Below are positions 1-8,974 of a stretch of DNA of 51,221 nt, piece by piece. The stretch is from JAKVCB01 sp963578605 (GTDB lineage: Bacteria; Planctomycetota; Planctomycetia; Pirellulales; Lacipirellulaceae). Below the pieces are notes generated by a model. That model saw only the letters and a program-made list of their open reading frames with translations, did not search any database and was not told the origin of the DNA. Position 1 is the stretch's first letter. Each line of letters starts with the position of its first letter. The stretch lies in NCBI GenBank assembly GCA_963578605.1, contig CAUZEA010000035.1:1-51221 (forward strand). Direction: 5' to 3'. The position numbers were made by a program, and so were the translations under genes.

Positions 1-1515
1 AGCGGGTCGTTAGTGGCTTTAGCCGGCGATGCTTATCGTTATGGGATTGCTGTCAGCACGCTCGAATGGGGGGCGATTATTTGCCTCATTTTGCTCGCGT
101 TCGTGTTCTTGCCGTACTATCGACGCATGGCTGTGATCACCACGCCTGAGTTCCTGGAAAAACGATATGGCCCCTCGGCCCGCACATTGTTCGCGGGGAC
201 CGTAGTCATCGTTGAGTTGTCGGTTTATCTTCCATTCCTGTTCTACGCGGGAGGTCTTTTCCTCGAGACCTTGTTCGCACTGCCGTTCTTCTGGTCGGTC
301 CTCGGGATTGCACTTTTTGTGGGGCTTTACACCACGATCGGTGGCCTCAGCGCCGTGGTCTGGACCGACGTGATTCAAGGTGTCCTGATGGTCGCTGGAG
401 GTTTGACGGTAACCGTTCTGGCCCTTGTCAAGATCGGAGGTTGGTTGGAGTTCTACGAACATTTACCCGAGGGGCATATGAGTGTGTTCCTGCCGGCCGA
501 CCATCCCGCGTTCCCGTTTCCCGCCACGCTGATTGGTGGGTACTTCATGATCTCGATTTACTACTGGTGTCAGAACCAAACCATCGTGCAGCGCACCCTG
601 GCTGGCCGCAGTGACTGGGACTCGCGGATGGGGGCCGTCGGGGCCGGTTACATCAAGTTGATCCTGCCATTCGTGCTGGTTCTTCCCGGCGTGTTGGCGG
701 TGGTCTTAATCCCCGACCTGGGAAGCGGCGCCGGGGCCGACAAGGCACTTCCCTTGCTCATCAAGGCGGTCGTCCCGACCGGTTTCATGGGCCTCGTGAT
801 GGCAGCCATGGTCGCGTCGCTGATGTCGTCGGCCGATTCCGGGCTCAATTCCCTGGCCACCATCGTGACCAACGATTTTTATCATCGCTGGATTGATCGA
901 CAAGCCAGTGCGACAAGGCTGGTACTGATCGGGCGGGTTGCCTCCGTCGCGATTCTGGTTTGTGCTGTCGCGCGCGCTTTGACGCTGCAAGAGACGCCTT
1001 CACTGATGCAGTTTCTCCAGAGTGGCCTGGCATACCTGGCTGCCCCGGTGATTGTCGTCTTTATCGCAGGATTGTTTTGGCGGGGTGCCACCTCGGCCGG
1101 TGCGGTGACCACGTTCATTGCGGCACCTCTGGTTTGCCTTTTTGCTCAAAATGGTCACACCGTGTTGAACGAATGGTTACCCGGTATGTTTACCTGGTGG
1201 TCGGCCGATTGGTTTAACTGGTGGCCCGCCCACGTCGTTTACTGGCTGCCAATTGCCGTGGGACTGTTGACCGCACTGCTCGTGGGAATCTCTCTGTTCA
1301 CAAAACGCAAGACCGACGCCGAACTTGAACCGATCTTGTGGACTCCCCAGCAGACCCTGACGTTCGATCAACGAGCATTTGACCGCTCCGGTTCGCCAGT
1401 TGTAGCAGACGGAGATAAAGATAAAGGCTCGCGCCGTCCTTGGGTCTACGATTACCGCCTGTGGGCAGCACTGGCGCTCATCCTGATGGTGGTGGAGATC
1501 TGGTGGTTCCGGTAG
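1..1515 (+). CDS. Sodium:solute symporter (SSS) family transporter, 5' truncated
   Basis: Inner-membrane Na+-coupled importer of a sugar or small organic solute. The protein is almost entirely hydrophobic helices. It has the SSS-type stretch TTPEFLEKRYG, then GLYTTIGGLSAVVWTDVIQG, the NQTIVQRTLAGRS segment and MVASLMSSADSGLNSLATI, all typical of this family. The frame is open back to base 1 and begins inside what should be the second or third helix, so the true start lies upstream of the window. A GTG at 13 is only the first possible start visible here. The C-terminus has two more helices around a cytosolic loop rich in D/E/K. It converges with the GH127-like gene with only a few bases between stop codons. 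The neighbouring glycosidase suggests a sugar substrate, but that is inference. Confidence 0.85.
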   Translation, partial: SGSLVALAGDAYRYGIAVSTLEWGAIICLILLAFVFLPYYRRMAVITTPEFLEKRYGPSARTLFAGTVVIVELSVYLPFLFYAGGLFLETLFALPFFWSVLGIALFVGLYTTIGGLSAVVWTDVIQGVLMVAGGLTVTVLALVKIGGWLEFYEHLPEGHMSVFLPADHPAFPFPATLIGGYFMISIYYWCQNQTIVQRTLAGRSDWDSRMGAVGAGYIKLILPFVLVLPGVLAVVLIPDLGSGAGADKALPLLIKAVVPTGFMGLVMAAMVASLMSSADSGLNSLATIVTNDFYHRWIDRQASATRLVLIGRVASVAILVCAVARALTLQETPSLMQFLQSGLAYLAAPVIVVFIAGLFWRGATSAGAVTTFIAAPLVCLFAQNGHTVLNEWLPGMFTWWSADWFNWWPAHVVYWLPIAVGLLTALLVGISLFTKRKTDAELEPILWTPQQTLTFDQRAFDRSGSPVVADGDKDKGSRRPWVYDYRLWAALALILMVVEIWWFR

Positions 1516-1520
1516 TCCCG

Positions 1521-3377
1521 TTACCAGGCAATCTGTTTCGTCGCGGTGTAGTCGGCTGCTTCGGTTTGGGGAACAACTCGACTTTTAAAATAAGCGCGGT
1601 TGTAAGTGGCGTAGCCATTTTTGGCAGCAGGGGTGATTCCGATAGCCGTGTTGCCGCGAAAAGTAATCATGTATTGGTGTCGCCCGAGGTACTTCGTCCC
1701 CCGAAATTCATAGCTGTCAATCGCGTAGCGCTCGACCGATTCCTGCATGGGGAAGCGGATCACAATTTCGTCCTGTGGTTTGAGCTGACCGATCAGGACG
1801 TAATTTTGCAGCCAGTCTGGCTGCATTTCCTCTCCGGCGACCCTGATCTTAACCTGATTTTTGTCGACCCAATTGGGAATCCGGGCCACAATTCGGCTGG
1901 CGGATTTGTTTTGCAGGCGGACTTCTCCACGGTAAGGGAGCGAGCTGGCCACGTTGACCCAGGGTGAACGGCGATTCAGCAGGAGGTTGAGCGTCACGGT
2001 CCCGTCACGATGTTCGAGCATTCCGTCCCAAACGTAGTAGAGACCTTGGGACCCATTGGCTGTGCAGCAATTCATGATCCGCGAATCCTCCAGGCTTTCG
2101 GGAGATCCCCAGCCCGCAAACGTACCTACCAGCCGCTCGAGAATCGCCTTCTGTTCGCCGGAGAGTTCCCGGTTCTGGTTGGCCCGGTAAAAGCTGTCGA
2201 CATCGACAAACTGCGATTCGGTCAGGTGATTGCGAATGTAACCATCGACGTCGTCCCAATAGTCGCCAACGCCTGCACGGCTCAGCTTGATTGCCAGGGC
2301 TGTCATGTTGACCAGTCCGCACGTCTCGTGCGAGTGTTTGCCGGTGTACTCCTGAAACCAGCCGATCCGGCCAATACCAAAGGTGCGGGCATACTCGTAA
2401 CCAGCGCGGGCAAAATTTTTCAGCTGCTGGTCATTCGTGGCAATTGCGTACTCGAGAATTCCACGAAGTGCCAGCGTGTGGCCATGAAAATGACCGTAGA
2501 ACTGGCCATTCTGTTCCGGAATAACACCCTGTGCATGCCCATCGGGCATCCACGACGACTCTTTTTTCATCACGAACCGGACAAGCTCGCCGGCCAGCTT
2601 GAGGGCCCCCGGGTCGTTGTGGGTGATTGCATAACGCGTGAGTGGCTCGACCATTCCCCCCAAATAGAGCGGGATGCCAAATGAGTGGTCAGGCATATCG
2701 GCAATCGATTTCCCAATCTCACTCGCATCGGCTGCCGTTAGCAGTTCCGTTGTTTTCCAGCCACTTTTGGGGTAGCTGAAGATGTCTCCATAGCCGGGAG
2801 TCGTAGGATAGTAGGCATAAGTTTCACCGGTTGACAAATCGGTTTTACGAATCACGATCTGCTTTAAGGTATGCACCAGGCGGTTCATGCGGTCACCCCA
2901 CTGCTGGCCACCTTCGAGTTGCTCTATGGCGAGCATGGCCCGCACCATTCGCCCCTGACCGTACATGTTTGCCCAATCCTCGGGGCTCGATGTGTCCCAG
3001 GGACGATCGGGACCGATTCGGCAGTAAAACAAACCATCTTCTCCCAGGCAGGAAATCAGGTAGTTGACCGCAACACGGGCTCTCGACTCGTCGAGACTTT
3101 GGCCGGTCATCAAGCTGGTCATGGCCATCGATTCAATGTACTTGGGGCCACATGCCGAAAAGCTGTAAGCATCATGGGTCACCGAGGGTGGTGCAATCGA
3201 ACACCGAAACATGAACTCACCTCGCTCGTCAGTCGTACCGGTGAGCGCATTGAGGGCAAATCCGGCAGAGCGGGCAAGATCCAGTGTCTCGGGAACTTGT
3301 TCACAAGTTCCAAGTCCGAAAAGGCCTGATTGGCAAACCAATGCCAGAAGTGCGTTTCGAAAAGTTGAAGTCTTCAT
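1521..3377 (-). CDS. Secreted GH127-like glycosidase (DUF1680 / beta-L-arabinofuranosidase superfamily)
   Basis: Probable exported alpha/alpha-barrel glycoside hydrolase. In the characterised family member HypBA1 the active site is Glu and Cys spaced E-x-C plus a later Cys-Cys pair holding zinc. Here HETCG gives E351 and C353, and MNCCTANG gives C437 and C438, so the metal and nucleophile set is kept. The C-terminal part has the beta-sandwich typical of the family (SLPYRGEVRLQ, RIPNWV). I chose the ATG at 3377: it is followed by a short signal peptide (MKTSTFRNALLALVCQSGLFG), while the longer frame to 3416 adds a TTG start with no purpose. About 618 aa, normal for the family. The exact sugar is unknown; arabinofuranosides are the family precedent. 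It faces the symporter gene tail to tail. Confidence 0.75.
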   Translation of the reverse strand: MKTSTFRNALLALVCQSGLFGLGTCEQVPETLDLARSAGFALNALTGTTDERGEFMFRCSIAPPSVTHDAYSFSACGPKYIESMAMTSLMTGQSLDESRARVAVNYLISCLGEDGLFYCRIGPDRPWDTSSPEDWANMYGQGRMVRAMLAIEQLEGGQQWGDRMNRLVHTLKQIVIRKTDLSTGETYAYYPTTPGYGDIFSYPKSGWKTTELLTAADASEIGKSIADMPDHSFGIPLYLGGMVEPLTRYAITHNDPGALKLAGELVRFVMKKESSWMPDGHAQGVIPEQNGQFYGHFHGHTLALRGILEYAIATNDQQLKNFARAGYEYARTFGIGRIGWFQEYTGKHSHETCGLVNMTALAIKLSRAGVGDYWDDVDGYIRNHLTESQFVDVDSFYRANQNRELSGEQKAILERLVGTFAGWGSPESLEDSRIMNCCTANGSQGLYYVWDGMLEHRDGTVTLNLLLNRRSPWVNVASSLPYRGEVRLQNKSASRIVARIPNWVDKNQVKIRVAGEEMQPDWLQNYVLIGQLKPQDEIVIRFPMQESVERYAIDSYEFRGTKYLGRHQYMITFRGNTAIGITPAAKNGYATYNRAYFKSRVVPQTEAADYTATKQIAW

Positions 3378-3762
3378 GTTTATCACCGCCAATGATGATG
3401 GGTAAAAAATGGGCAAACAACATTGCGCCAGCGGACTCTCAAGTTGAAATGCAGTACCGGAAGATTGCGCGGCTGAATGTTCCAGCGCAGTTTCGACAAG
3501 CCAACGTTCGTGTCAATAGACCAGTTGCGTGTGACCCGGTGTGTTTGCGTACTGACAGTTTACCTTGGCCGTTTGGAAACGGTCAACCAATCGCCATGTC
3601 AAGCAACCGTCTTGGTCACTCTGGTACACGGCGTTTTGACAACTGGCTGCTACACGGGTCCTTGTGCGACAGTACTAGCCAACATAAACTTGTACGTTCC
3701 GCCAGGACACTGGCAACCGGTTAACTTCATTTTACGGAAAAATCAAACAGCGGGAGAAAGCA
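3378..3762. other. Intergenic, divergent promoter region
   Basis: 385 bases between the GH127-like gene (minus) and the aldolase gene (plus). No reading frame here looks coding; the frames that cross it run into the aldolase out of frame. It should hold both promoters. I see a TTGACA hexamer near 3638 on the plus strand but no convincing -10 partner, so I do not call a promoter. Confidence 0.5.
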
Positions 3763-4539
3763 TTGATCAGCAACATCCAGAAATTCCGGAAACAACTAGC
3801 CGCCAAAGAACTCTGCTTGGGGGCTGGGATCACGCTGAACGATCCTGTTGTTGTCGAAGCATTGTCTGAAATGGTTGATTTTGTTTGGATTGATACAGAA
3901 CATACCCCGATGGGTATCGAAACGTTACTAGGTCAACTGATCGCCGCCCGTGCCGGCGGGATACCGGCATTGGTACGAATTCCCGGCTCAGACTTGAATG
4001 TCCTGAAACGCATCCTCGACACGGGAGCCGAAGGGATCATCGTGCCGCAGGTACGCACGGTCGAGGAAGTTCAGGGAGTGGTCGATGCCTGCCGTTATCC
4101 GCCAATGGGGAACCGGGGTTGGGGCCCTCGACGGCCATCGAACTATGGCAAGTATTCCCGCGCACAAATTGTGCAAGGATCCAACGAAGAGTTGTTCGTC
4201 TCGGTCCAGATTGAAAGCACCGAGGCCCTCGAAAACCTCGACGAAATCGTCAAGATCCAGGGACTTGATTCGATAGCGATTGGTCCCCAAGATCTTTCAG
4301 GTTCGCTCGGTATGCTGGGCCAGGTCGATCACCCGACCGTGCAGGAGGCAATCCAGACGATTATTCAAAAAAGCCACGCGGCCGGGCTGCCCGTGGGATT
4401 GGGCAGTGAAGGAGAGGCTAAAACCGCAGCCCATTGGGCCGAAATGGGAGCCAACTGGATTCAGTGTGGGAGCGATTTTAGCTACATGTTGAACAACATC
4501 GCCGAACTTTTCAGCCAAGTTCGATCCAAGATGAAGTAA
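3763..4539 (+). CDS. HpcH/HpaI family aldolase (2-keto-3-deoxy sugar-acid type)
   Basis: Class II (metal-dependent) pyruvate aldolase that cleaves or makes 2-keto-3-deoxy acids. Motifs: WIDTEH with H47, R72 in the VRIPG strand, the GNRGWGPRR loop and IGPQDLSGSLG, matching HpaI/GarL/YfaU-type enzymes. 258 aa is full length. Start is TTG at 3763, preceded by GGGAGAAA about 5 bases upstream; no ATG is available near the conserved N-terminus. Cytosolic. Together with the nearby 2-hydroxyacid dehydrogenase, SDR and sugar transporters it fits a sugar-acid breakdown route ending in pyruvate and an aldehyde. Convergent with the dehydrogenase gene. A 55-aa stub of a second member of this family lies at 28690. 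Confidence 0.85.
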   Translation: MISNIQKFRKQLAAKELCLGAGITLNDPVVVEALSEMVDFVWIDTEHTPMGIETLLGQLIAARAGGIPALVRIPGSDLNVLKRILDTGAEGIIVPQVRTVEEVQGVVDACRYPPMGNRGWGPRRPSNYGKYSRAQIVQGSNEELFVSVQIESTEALENLDEIVKIQGLDSIAIGPQDLSGSLGMLGQVDHPTVQEAIQTIIQKSHAAGLPVGLGSEGEAKTAAHWAEMGANWIQCGSDFSYMLNNIAELFSQVRSKMK

Positions 4540-4590
4540 CGGCCAGCAACAGCAGGAGAACAGGGCCCAGCAAAAAGTGGGGCTCTTCGC

Positions 4591-5586
4591 TTAACCGTTG
4601 GAACGTGGGACTGGCGTGAGCCATTGGCTGTTCACAATATGCTGCAGTGGCTCGCCCCGAAGTCCTCGTACCACCTCTTCGACAGTGCGTCTTTTCACTT
4701 CAGACATCGAACCTTTGGTGTGGCCTGAAGTGTGCGGTGACAGAATGACGTTCTCCATTTGGCAGAGCGGACTGTCCATGGGCAATGGTTCCGGGTCAAA
4801 CACGTCGAGCCCGGCAGCAGCGATTTGCCCACCTTCCAGCGCGGCGATCAACGCGTCTTGGTCAACAACCGCTCCTCGTGCCGTGTTGACCAGTACAGCC
4901 GTTGGTTTCATCAGTTCCAATTCACGTGACCCGATCAGAAAATTGCTTTCGGAGGTCAATGCCGTATGAAGCGAGACGAAGTCCGACTGCCGCAAGAGGT
5001 CATCCAGGGAATCGCACTTTTCCGCTGGCAGGTCGGCAGGAGATGCCTTCAGGTAGGGATCGTAAAACAAGAGTTTAAGACCAAAGGCGGCAGCCCGACG
5101 AGCCGCCGCCTGCCCAATGGCCCCAAATCCAACTACACCAAACACGCGACCTTCCAATCGTTCAGCTGTATCGCAGAGATCAAGTTGTCGCCAGTGACCT
5201 TGCCGTAATTGCTGGTCCAGATAGATCAACTGTCGATCGCAAGCCAACGCCACCAAGACGGCATGCGTTGCGACTTCACGGGTACAGAAACCCGGCACGT
5301 TGGTCACCGGGATACCACACTGTCCAGCAGCAACGTGGTCGATATTGTCGAAGCCGGTTCCCATGCGGGCGATGTGTCGACATTTGCCGAGGGTCTCAAT
5401 AGCTTTTTGGCTAATGATTGCCTGCGAGGTCATAATCGTGTCGGCCTCACAGCAGAGATCGATCACGTCTTCATCAGTCAGGCAGTGACGCGCTTCGTAT
5501 TGGGCATCGGCTGCCCGCAGCAGGGCGCGCAATTCATCGTCAAGTATGTGTTGGTGGGGATCCGTAAATACGACGCGATGTTTCAT
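4591..5586 (-). CDS. D-isomer specific 2-hydroxyacid dehydrogenase
   Basis: NAD-dependent reduction of a 2-keto acid or oxidation of a D-2-hydroxy acid. Rossmann motif GFGAIG at 153-158 with D176 (YDPY) after the second strand, which favours NAD over NADP. Catalytic trio visible: R237 (NTARGAVVD), E266 (DVFDPEPLP) and H285 (SPHTSG). 331 aa, usual length, no ACT regulatory domain, so it is of the phosphoglycerate-dehydrogenase-like or hydroxypyruvate/glyoxylate reductase type rather than a full SerA. It is followed on the same strand (upstream in coordinates of transcription) by the MFS transporter with about 43 bases between them, so the two may share a transcript. Substrate unknown. Confidence 0.85.
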   Translation of the reverse strand: MKHRVVFTDPHQHILDDELRALLRAADAQYEARHCLTDEDVIDLCCEADTIMTSQAIISQKAIETLGKCRHIARMGTGFDNIDHVAAGQCGIPVTNVPGFCTREVATHAVLVALACDRQLIYLDQQLRQGHWRQLDLCDTAERLEGRVFGVVGFGAIGQAAARRAAAFGLKLLFYDPYLKASPADLPAEKCDSLDDLLRQSDFVSLHTALTSESNFLIGSRELELMKPTAVLVNTARGAVVDQDALIAALEGGQIAAAGLDVFDPEPLPMDSPLCQMENVILSPHTSGHTKGSMSEVKRRTVEEVVRGLRGEPLQHIVNSQWLTPVPRSNG

Positions 5587-5629
5587 TTTTCAGGGCTTGC
5601 TGATGGAAAACAAGGATTTGGTTGTTGGA

Positions 5630-7543
5630 TCACTTCTTCGTCCAGGAGGCTGCAATCTCCTCCAGGGTGCGATTCTTTGTCTCTGGCAGCATAAAGATAC
5701 CGAACAGAAGCGACAGCACACAAAGGACCGTGAAGACCAAAAAACCACCGAGGACCGACCCGACACCGATCCGAACCGGAGTCCCTGCTGCCTCCGGCAC
5801 AACTGCGGAATTGATCACGAGTTCTCCCGGGGTAACGGCCTTGATCGCGGCAACCAGGTTATTCTCTGGTTTGGCAGCGCCAGAAATCGCAATTTTTTGA
5901 TTCAGCTTAAACCCGGCTTTGATAAATTCTTTCTTCGAATCACGAATGGCCGAATAGTTTGCATCCTGGAAAGAGATATTCCGCGACTTGAGTGATGTCC
6001 CGGGACCGGCGATGGTGATCTCAGCACCGCGAGGCTCTTGGACCAGGTTGCTGTGCGGGGCAAGCACCAACAGATCGGGCTGTACGTCGAACACTTCAAA
6101 AGTGCCGTTGTTTTTCGGTTTGCTGGCTCCCGAGACCTTGATCCGATCACCTGCTTTGAAATCCGCGTCGACAAACGTCTGGCTGGGATTCTTTATCTTA
6201 ATAAAGTCGATCGCCGCCGGTTCAAACGCAAAAGAGCTTCCCTCCAGCGCAATATCTTGCCTGGTCGGAATTGATCTTTCGCTCTGATCCAGGATGAGCG
6301 GGAAGAGGCTCGTCCCTACCCAGGCCCCTGTCCACAAGACCGTGGTTGAAACACCCGTACCCCAGGTGCGAATACGGGTGGGAAACAATTCCGAGAGCAT
6401 CAGCCATGGCAAAGGCCCCAGGGCAATGGAGTGCGGAATAATGATCAACACAATTCCCGCAATCACGATCGGGCCCGTCATACCCGCGTAGAAAATATAT
6501 CCCACAATCAACGTGGAAAAAATCATCCATACCGAACCAAGAATCCAGAGTTTTTTTCGACCCCAGCGGTCAACCGTGGCAATGGCCACAAACGTCAACA
6601 ACATATTGAGCAGGAATAATGCCAGTGAACTGGAAATCGCATCGGCCGGATCAGGATAGCCACCCATTTGCATGAGCGTGGGCAAATAGTAGGCGATGCT
6701 CGACCAGCCCGTCCAATTGTTGAAGACCGCCAGAATGCAGGCAATCAACAGGGCATACCGTATCCCGGGCTTGAATAACTCCGAGAATCTTCCGATTTCT
6801 GCGTCGATCGACTCCCGGATTTCACGCAGAATTTCGCCAGCCCGTTTTGGACCATTGACCTTGGTCAACACTTCAAGTGATTCATCGTCCAATCCCTTTT
6901 CTGCCAGCCAGCGGGGACTACGGGGAACCATGATTAACAAAATCGCAAACAAGACGGCCGGCAATGCTTCCGAACCAAACATCCACCGCCAATTGAGATT
7001 GGTGTCGGCAATCCAGTTGGCACAGGCGGCCGTAAACAAGAATCCCAGCATCGCACCGATGGTGATCGCCAATTGGTACATCAGCACCAGACGCCCGCGT
7101 CGCTCGGCGGGAGCTATTTCGGCGATATACATCGGTGCAAGCACCGAAGACAAGCCAATACCTACCCCACCCAGAATCCGGTAGATATTGAAACCCCACA
7201 CCGGATCGCCAGTCACCCCTGCGAGGGTCTCCGGGAAGGCGCTGCCAATAGCCGACACAAAAAATAATGCAGCCGCCAGGAAGAGACACCGTTTTCGCCC
7301 CCACGAATTACCGAGGAACATCGCCAAAAACGGACCGAAAATACACCCGAAGATTGCACTGCCGGTAGAAAATCCGAATAGCCAAGGACTCATTGTGAAC
7401 TGTTCGCGCAGATAGATCATCGCCGCGCCAATGATGTTCAAGTCGTACCCGAATAAAAAACCACCCAGCGCTGCAATAAGTGCGATAAGATAGGTGTATT
7501 GGGGGCCTGTTTGCCGGGACTCTTGCTCATCGATGTTGGCCAT
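5630..7543 (-). CDS. MFS sugar porter with a large two-repeat periplasmic insert
   Basis: Twelve-helix sugar/H+ symporter or facilitator of the sugar porter subfamily: N-terminal GGFLFGYDLNIIGAA, GRRGRLVLMYQLAI, PRSPRWLAEKG after TM6, DRWGRKKLW, GPLPWLMLSELFPTRIR before TM11 and the closing PETKNRTLEEI. I chose the ATG at 7543 because GGAGGAAG sits just upstream and the protein begins with a normal cytosolic MANIDEQ leader; the longer frame to 7741 adds 66 non-membrane residues. Odd: between TM11 and TM12, where family members have a short periplasmic loop, there are about 175 residues (419-593). They form two related units, each with a pattern F..A(D/G)FK....I..SGA.KP.NN followed by a strand-rich tail. 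637 aa against about 450-500 for the family. Confidence 0.85.
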   Translation of the reverse strand: MANIDEQESRQTGPQYTYLIALIAALGGFLFGYDLNIIGAAMIYLREQFTMSPWLFGFSTGSAIFGCIFGPFLAMFLGNSWGRKRCLFLAAALFFVSAIGSAFPETLAGVTGDPVWGFNIYRILGGVGIGLSSVLAPMYIAEIAPAERRGRLVLMYQLAITIGAMLGFLFTAACANWIADTNLNWRWMFGSEALPAVLFAILLIMVPRSPRWLAEKGLDDESLEVLTKVNGPKRAGEILREIRESIDAEIGRFSELFKPGIRYALLIACILAVFNNWTGWSSIAYYLPTLMQMGGYPDPADAISSSLALFLLNMLLTFVAIATVDRWGRKKLWILGSVWMIFSTLIVGYIFYAGMTGPIVIAGIVLIIIPHSIALGPLPWLMLSELFPTRIRTWGTGVSTTVLWTGAWVGTSLFPLILDQSERSIPTRQDIALEGSSFAFEPAAIDFIKIKNPSQTFVDADFKAGDRIKVSGASKPKNNGTFEVFDVQPDLLVLAPHSNLVQEPRGAEITIAGPGTSLKSRNISFQDANYSAIRDSKKEFIKAGFKLNQKIAISGAAKPENNLVAAIKAVTPGELVINSAVVPEAAGTPVRIGVGSVLGGFLVFTVLCVLSLLFGIFMLPETKNRTLEEIAASWTKK

Positions 7544-7871
7544 TGGGCTTCCTCCGCCATACCAGAAGTGGGGACTCCAACCTGCACATTTTTTCGGCCT
7601 GCAGCTGCGCGTACCGAATGAGTGCGTTAGTCTAGCGAGTCCCTCCTTGCCACGGCAAGCGTAGCGCGGACCGAGATCGCCGGTATATTTGCCACGAGCA
7701 GACGGCTCAAAGCAACAAGTCGTAGTGGCACCGCGGGTCAAACAGCCGACAATTCACCGTGGCAGGGAATCTCCTAGTACCACGTATTGCTGAGGGTCGG
7801 CAAACTCGCAACGACTCGGCAAAGTTGCGTTGCTTTATTGCACACGCTTGACCGCACACAAGTCCGATTGC
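7544..7871. other. Intergenic between SDR and MFS genes
   Basis: 328 bases. The MFS frame stays open through most of it by chance, but it codes for no recognisable segment and lies upstream of the strong ribosome binding site at the MFS start. It should hold the MFS promoter and the SDR terminator. I saw no clear hairpin or promoter. Confidence 0.4.
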
Positions 7872-8666
7872 TTATTTCTGAACGAGGGGCACGGTGTTGG
7901 CGATACCACCGGTCGTAAAGCCCCCATCCACCATCAGCAACGCCCCGTTCACATAGGCAGCTGCGTCGGAAGCCAGGAAAGCGACTGCTCCCCCAAGTTC
8001 CTCCGGTTCTCCGATCCGACCGGCAGGGATCCGTTCCTGCATCCTCGCAATCCACTCCGGGTCCTCCCAGAGGACGCGTGTCTGGTTGGTGCGGAACCAG
8101 CCTGGCGCAAGCACATTGACCGTGATGCCCAGCGGTGCCCACTCTGCTGCCAGGCTCTTGGTGAGTTGTTCGATCCCGCCACGGCTGGCACAGTACGGGT
8201 TAATGCGAGGAAACGCGACCACGTTGGTGGCCGATCCGATGTTAATAATCCGTCCCCACTTCTGCTTGATCATCTGGGGCACTACCGCCTGGGCACAAAA
8301 GAAAACCGACTTGAGATTTGTGTTCAGGATTTGATCCCAGTCTTCCCAGGTGACCTCCAAGGCAGGTTTGCGAATATTCATTCCCGCATTGTTAACCAGC
8401 ACATCGATTCGCCCGAAGCGGTCGAGTACCTTTTCGGGCATGCTTCGAATGCTGGCTTCGTCGCGGACATCAAGTTCCAAGGCAAGCACCTTGGCACCAA
8501 GCGCGGTAATCTCTTCGGTGACCTCCGTGAGCGAATCAATGGTGCGACTCGTGATCACCACGTCAGCGCCGGCATGAGCCAGGACTTTCGCCATCCCACG
8601 CCCCAAACCACGGCTGCTGCCAGTTACGATTGCTACCTTTCCCGACAAGTTCACGACATCGTCCAT
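7872..8666 (-). CDS. Short-chain dehydrogenase/reductase with Arg in place of the catalytic Lys
   Basis: Classical SDR, NAD(P)(H)-dependent oxidoreductase. Cofactor motif TGSSRGLGRG near the N-terminus, NNAG at the middle, catalytic S145 and Y158. The family motif is Y-x-x-x-K; here the stretch reads NPYCASRGG, so position 162 is Arg (codon CGT) instead of Lys. C-terminal VNGALLMVDGG is normal. 264 aa, full length. Start ATG at 8666 is preceded by GAGGGGGA. Closest in feel to gluconate 5-dehydrogenase / 3-ketoacyl reductase-like sugar-acid SDRs. On the same strand and upstream of the MFS gene. Activity with Arg is uncertain: the lysine positions the nicotinamide ribose and lowers the Tyr pKa. 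Confidence 0.85.
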   Translation of the reverse strand: MDDVVNLSGKVAIVTGSSRGLGRGMAKVLAHAGADVVITSRTIDSLTEVTEEITALGAKVLALELDVRDEASIRSMPEKVLDRFGRIDVLVNNAGMNIRKPALEVTWEDWDQILNTNLKSVFFCAQAVVPQMIKQKWGRIINIGSATNVVAFPRINPYCASRGGIEQLTKSLAAEWAPLGITVNVLAPGWFRTNQTRVLWEDPEWIARMQERIPAGRIGEPEELGGAVAFLASDAAAYVNGALLMVDGGFTTGGIANTVPLVQK

Positions 8667-8974
8667 TTGATCCCCCTCAAATTAAGGTCCTTTGCTGGAA
8701 ATGCGGTACTCTCATCCTGGTCTTCTGAGTGCCGGAAAGCCCTGGTTTGCAGTAGACCTGGCGGCCTGCGGCATTTCTGACAAGGGCAACCGCTACCCGA
8801 GCTGGCATGGCACGCCCGCCGGGTTTACAATTTGCTCAGGTGGAAATTCCTACAGATGTTCCCCACCGGAAATGTTACACTTACGTTGTAGTTTGATCCA
8901 CGTCAGGGGCGGTCACGTATCCGGTCCGGTGTGGCGAGGATTACCCGGTACCCACTCATCTGGGAGAAATTATT
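8667..8974. other. Intergenic, divergent promoter region
   Basis: 308 bases between the SDR (minus) and the first Gfo/Idh/MocA gene (plus). Both genes must start their transcription here. No gene, repeat or confident promoter was recognised. Confidence 0.4.

Noticed and set aside
2010..2684. Long plus-strand frame antisense to the GH127-like gene
   Set aside because: It lies entirely on the opposite strand of a gene with clear family motifs and has no recognisable composition or ribosome binding site.
4540..4590. Terminator between the convergent aldolase and dehydrogenase genes
   Set aside because: GGGCCC and GGGGCTC pair only imperfectly and there is no convincing T run after the stem.
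7544..7741. N-terminal extension of the MFS gene
   Set aside because: The added 66 residues are not membrane or signal-like, and GGAGGAAG directly precedes the ATG at 7543.
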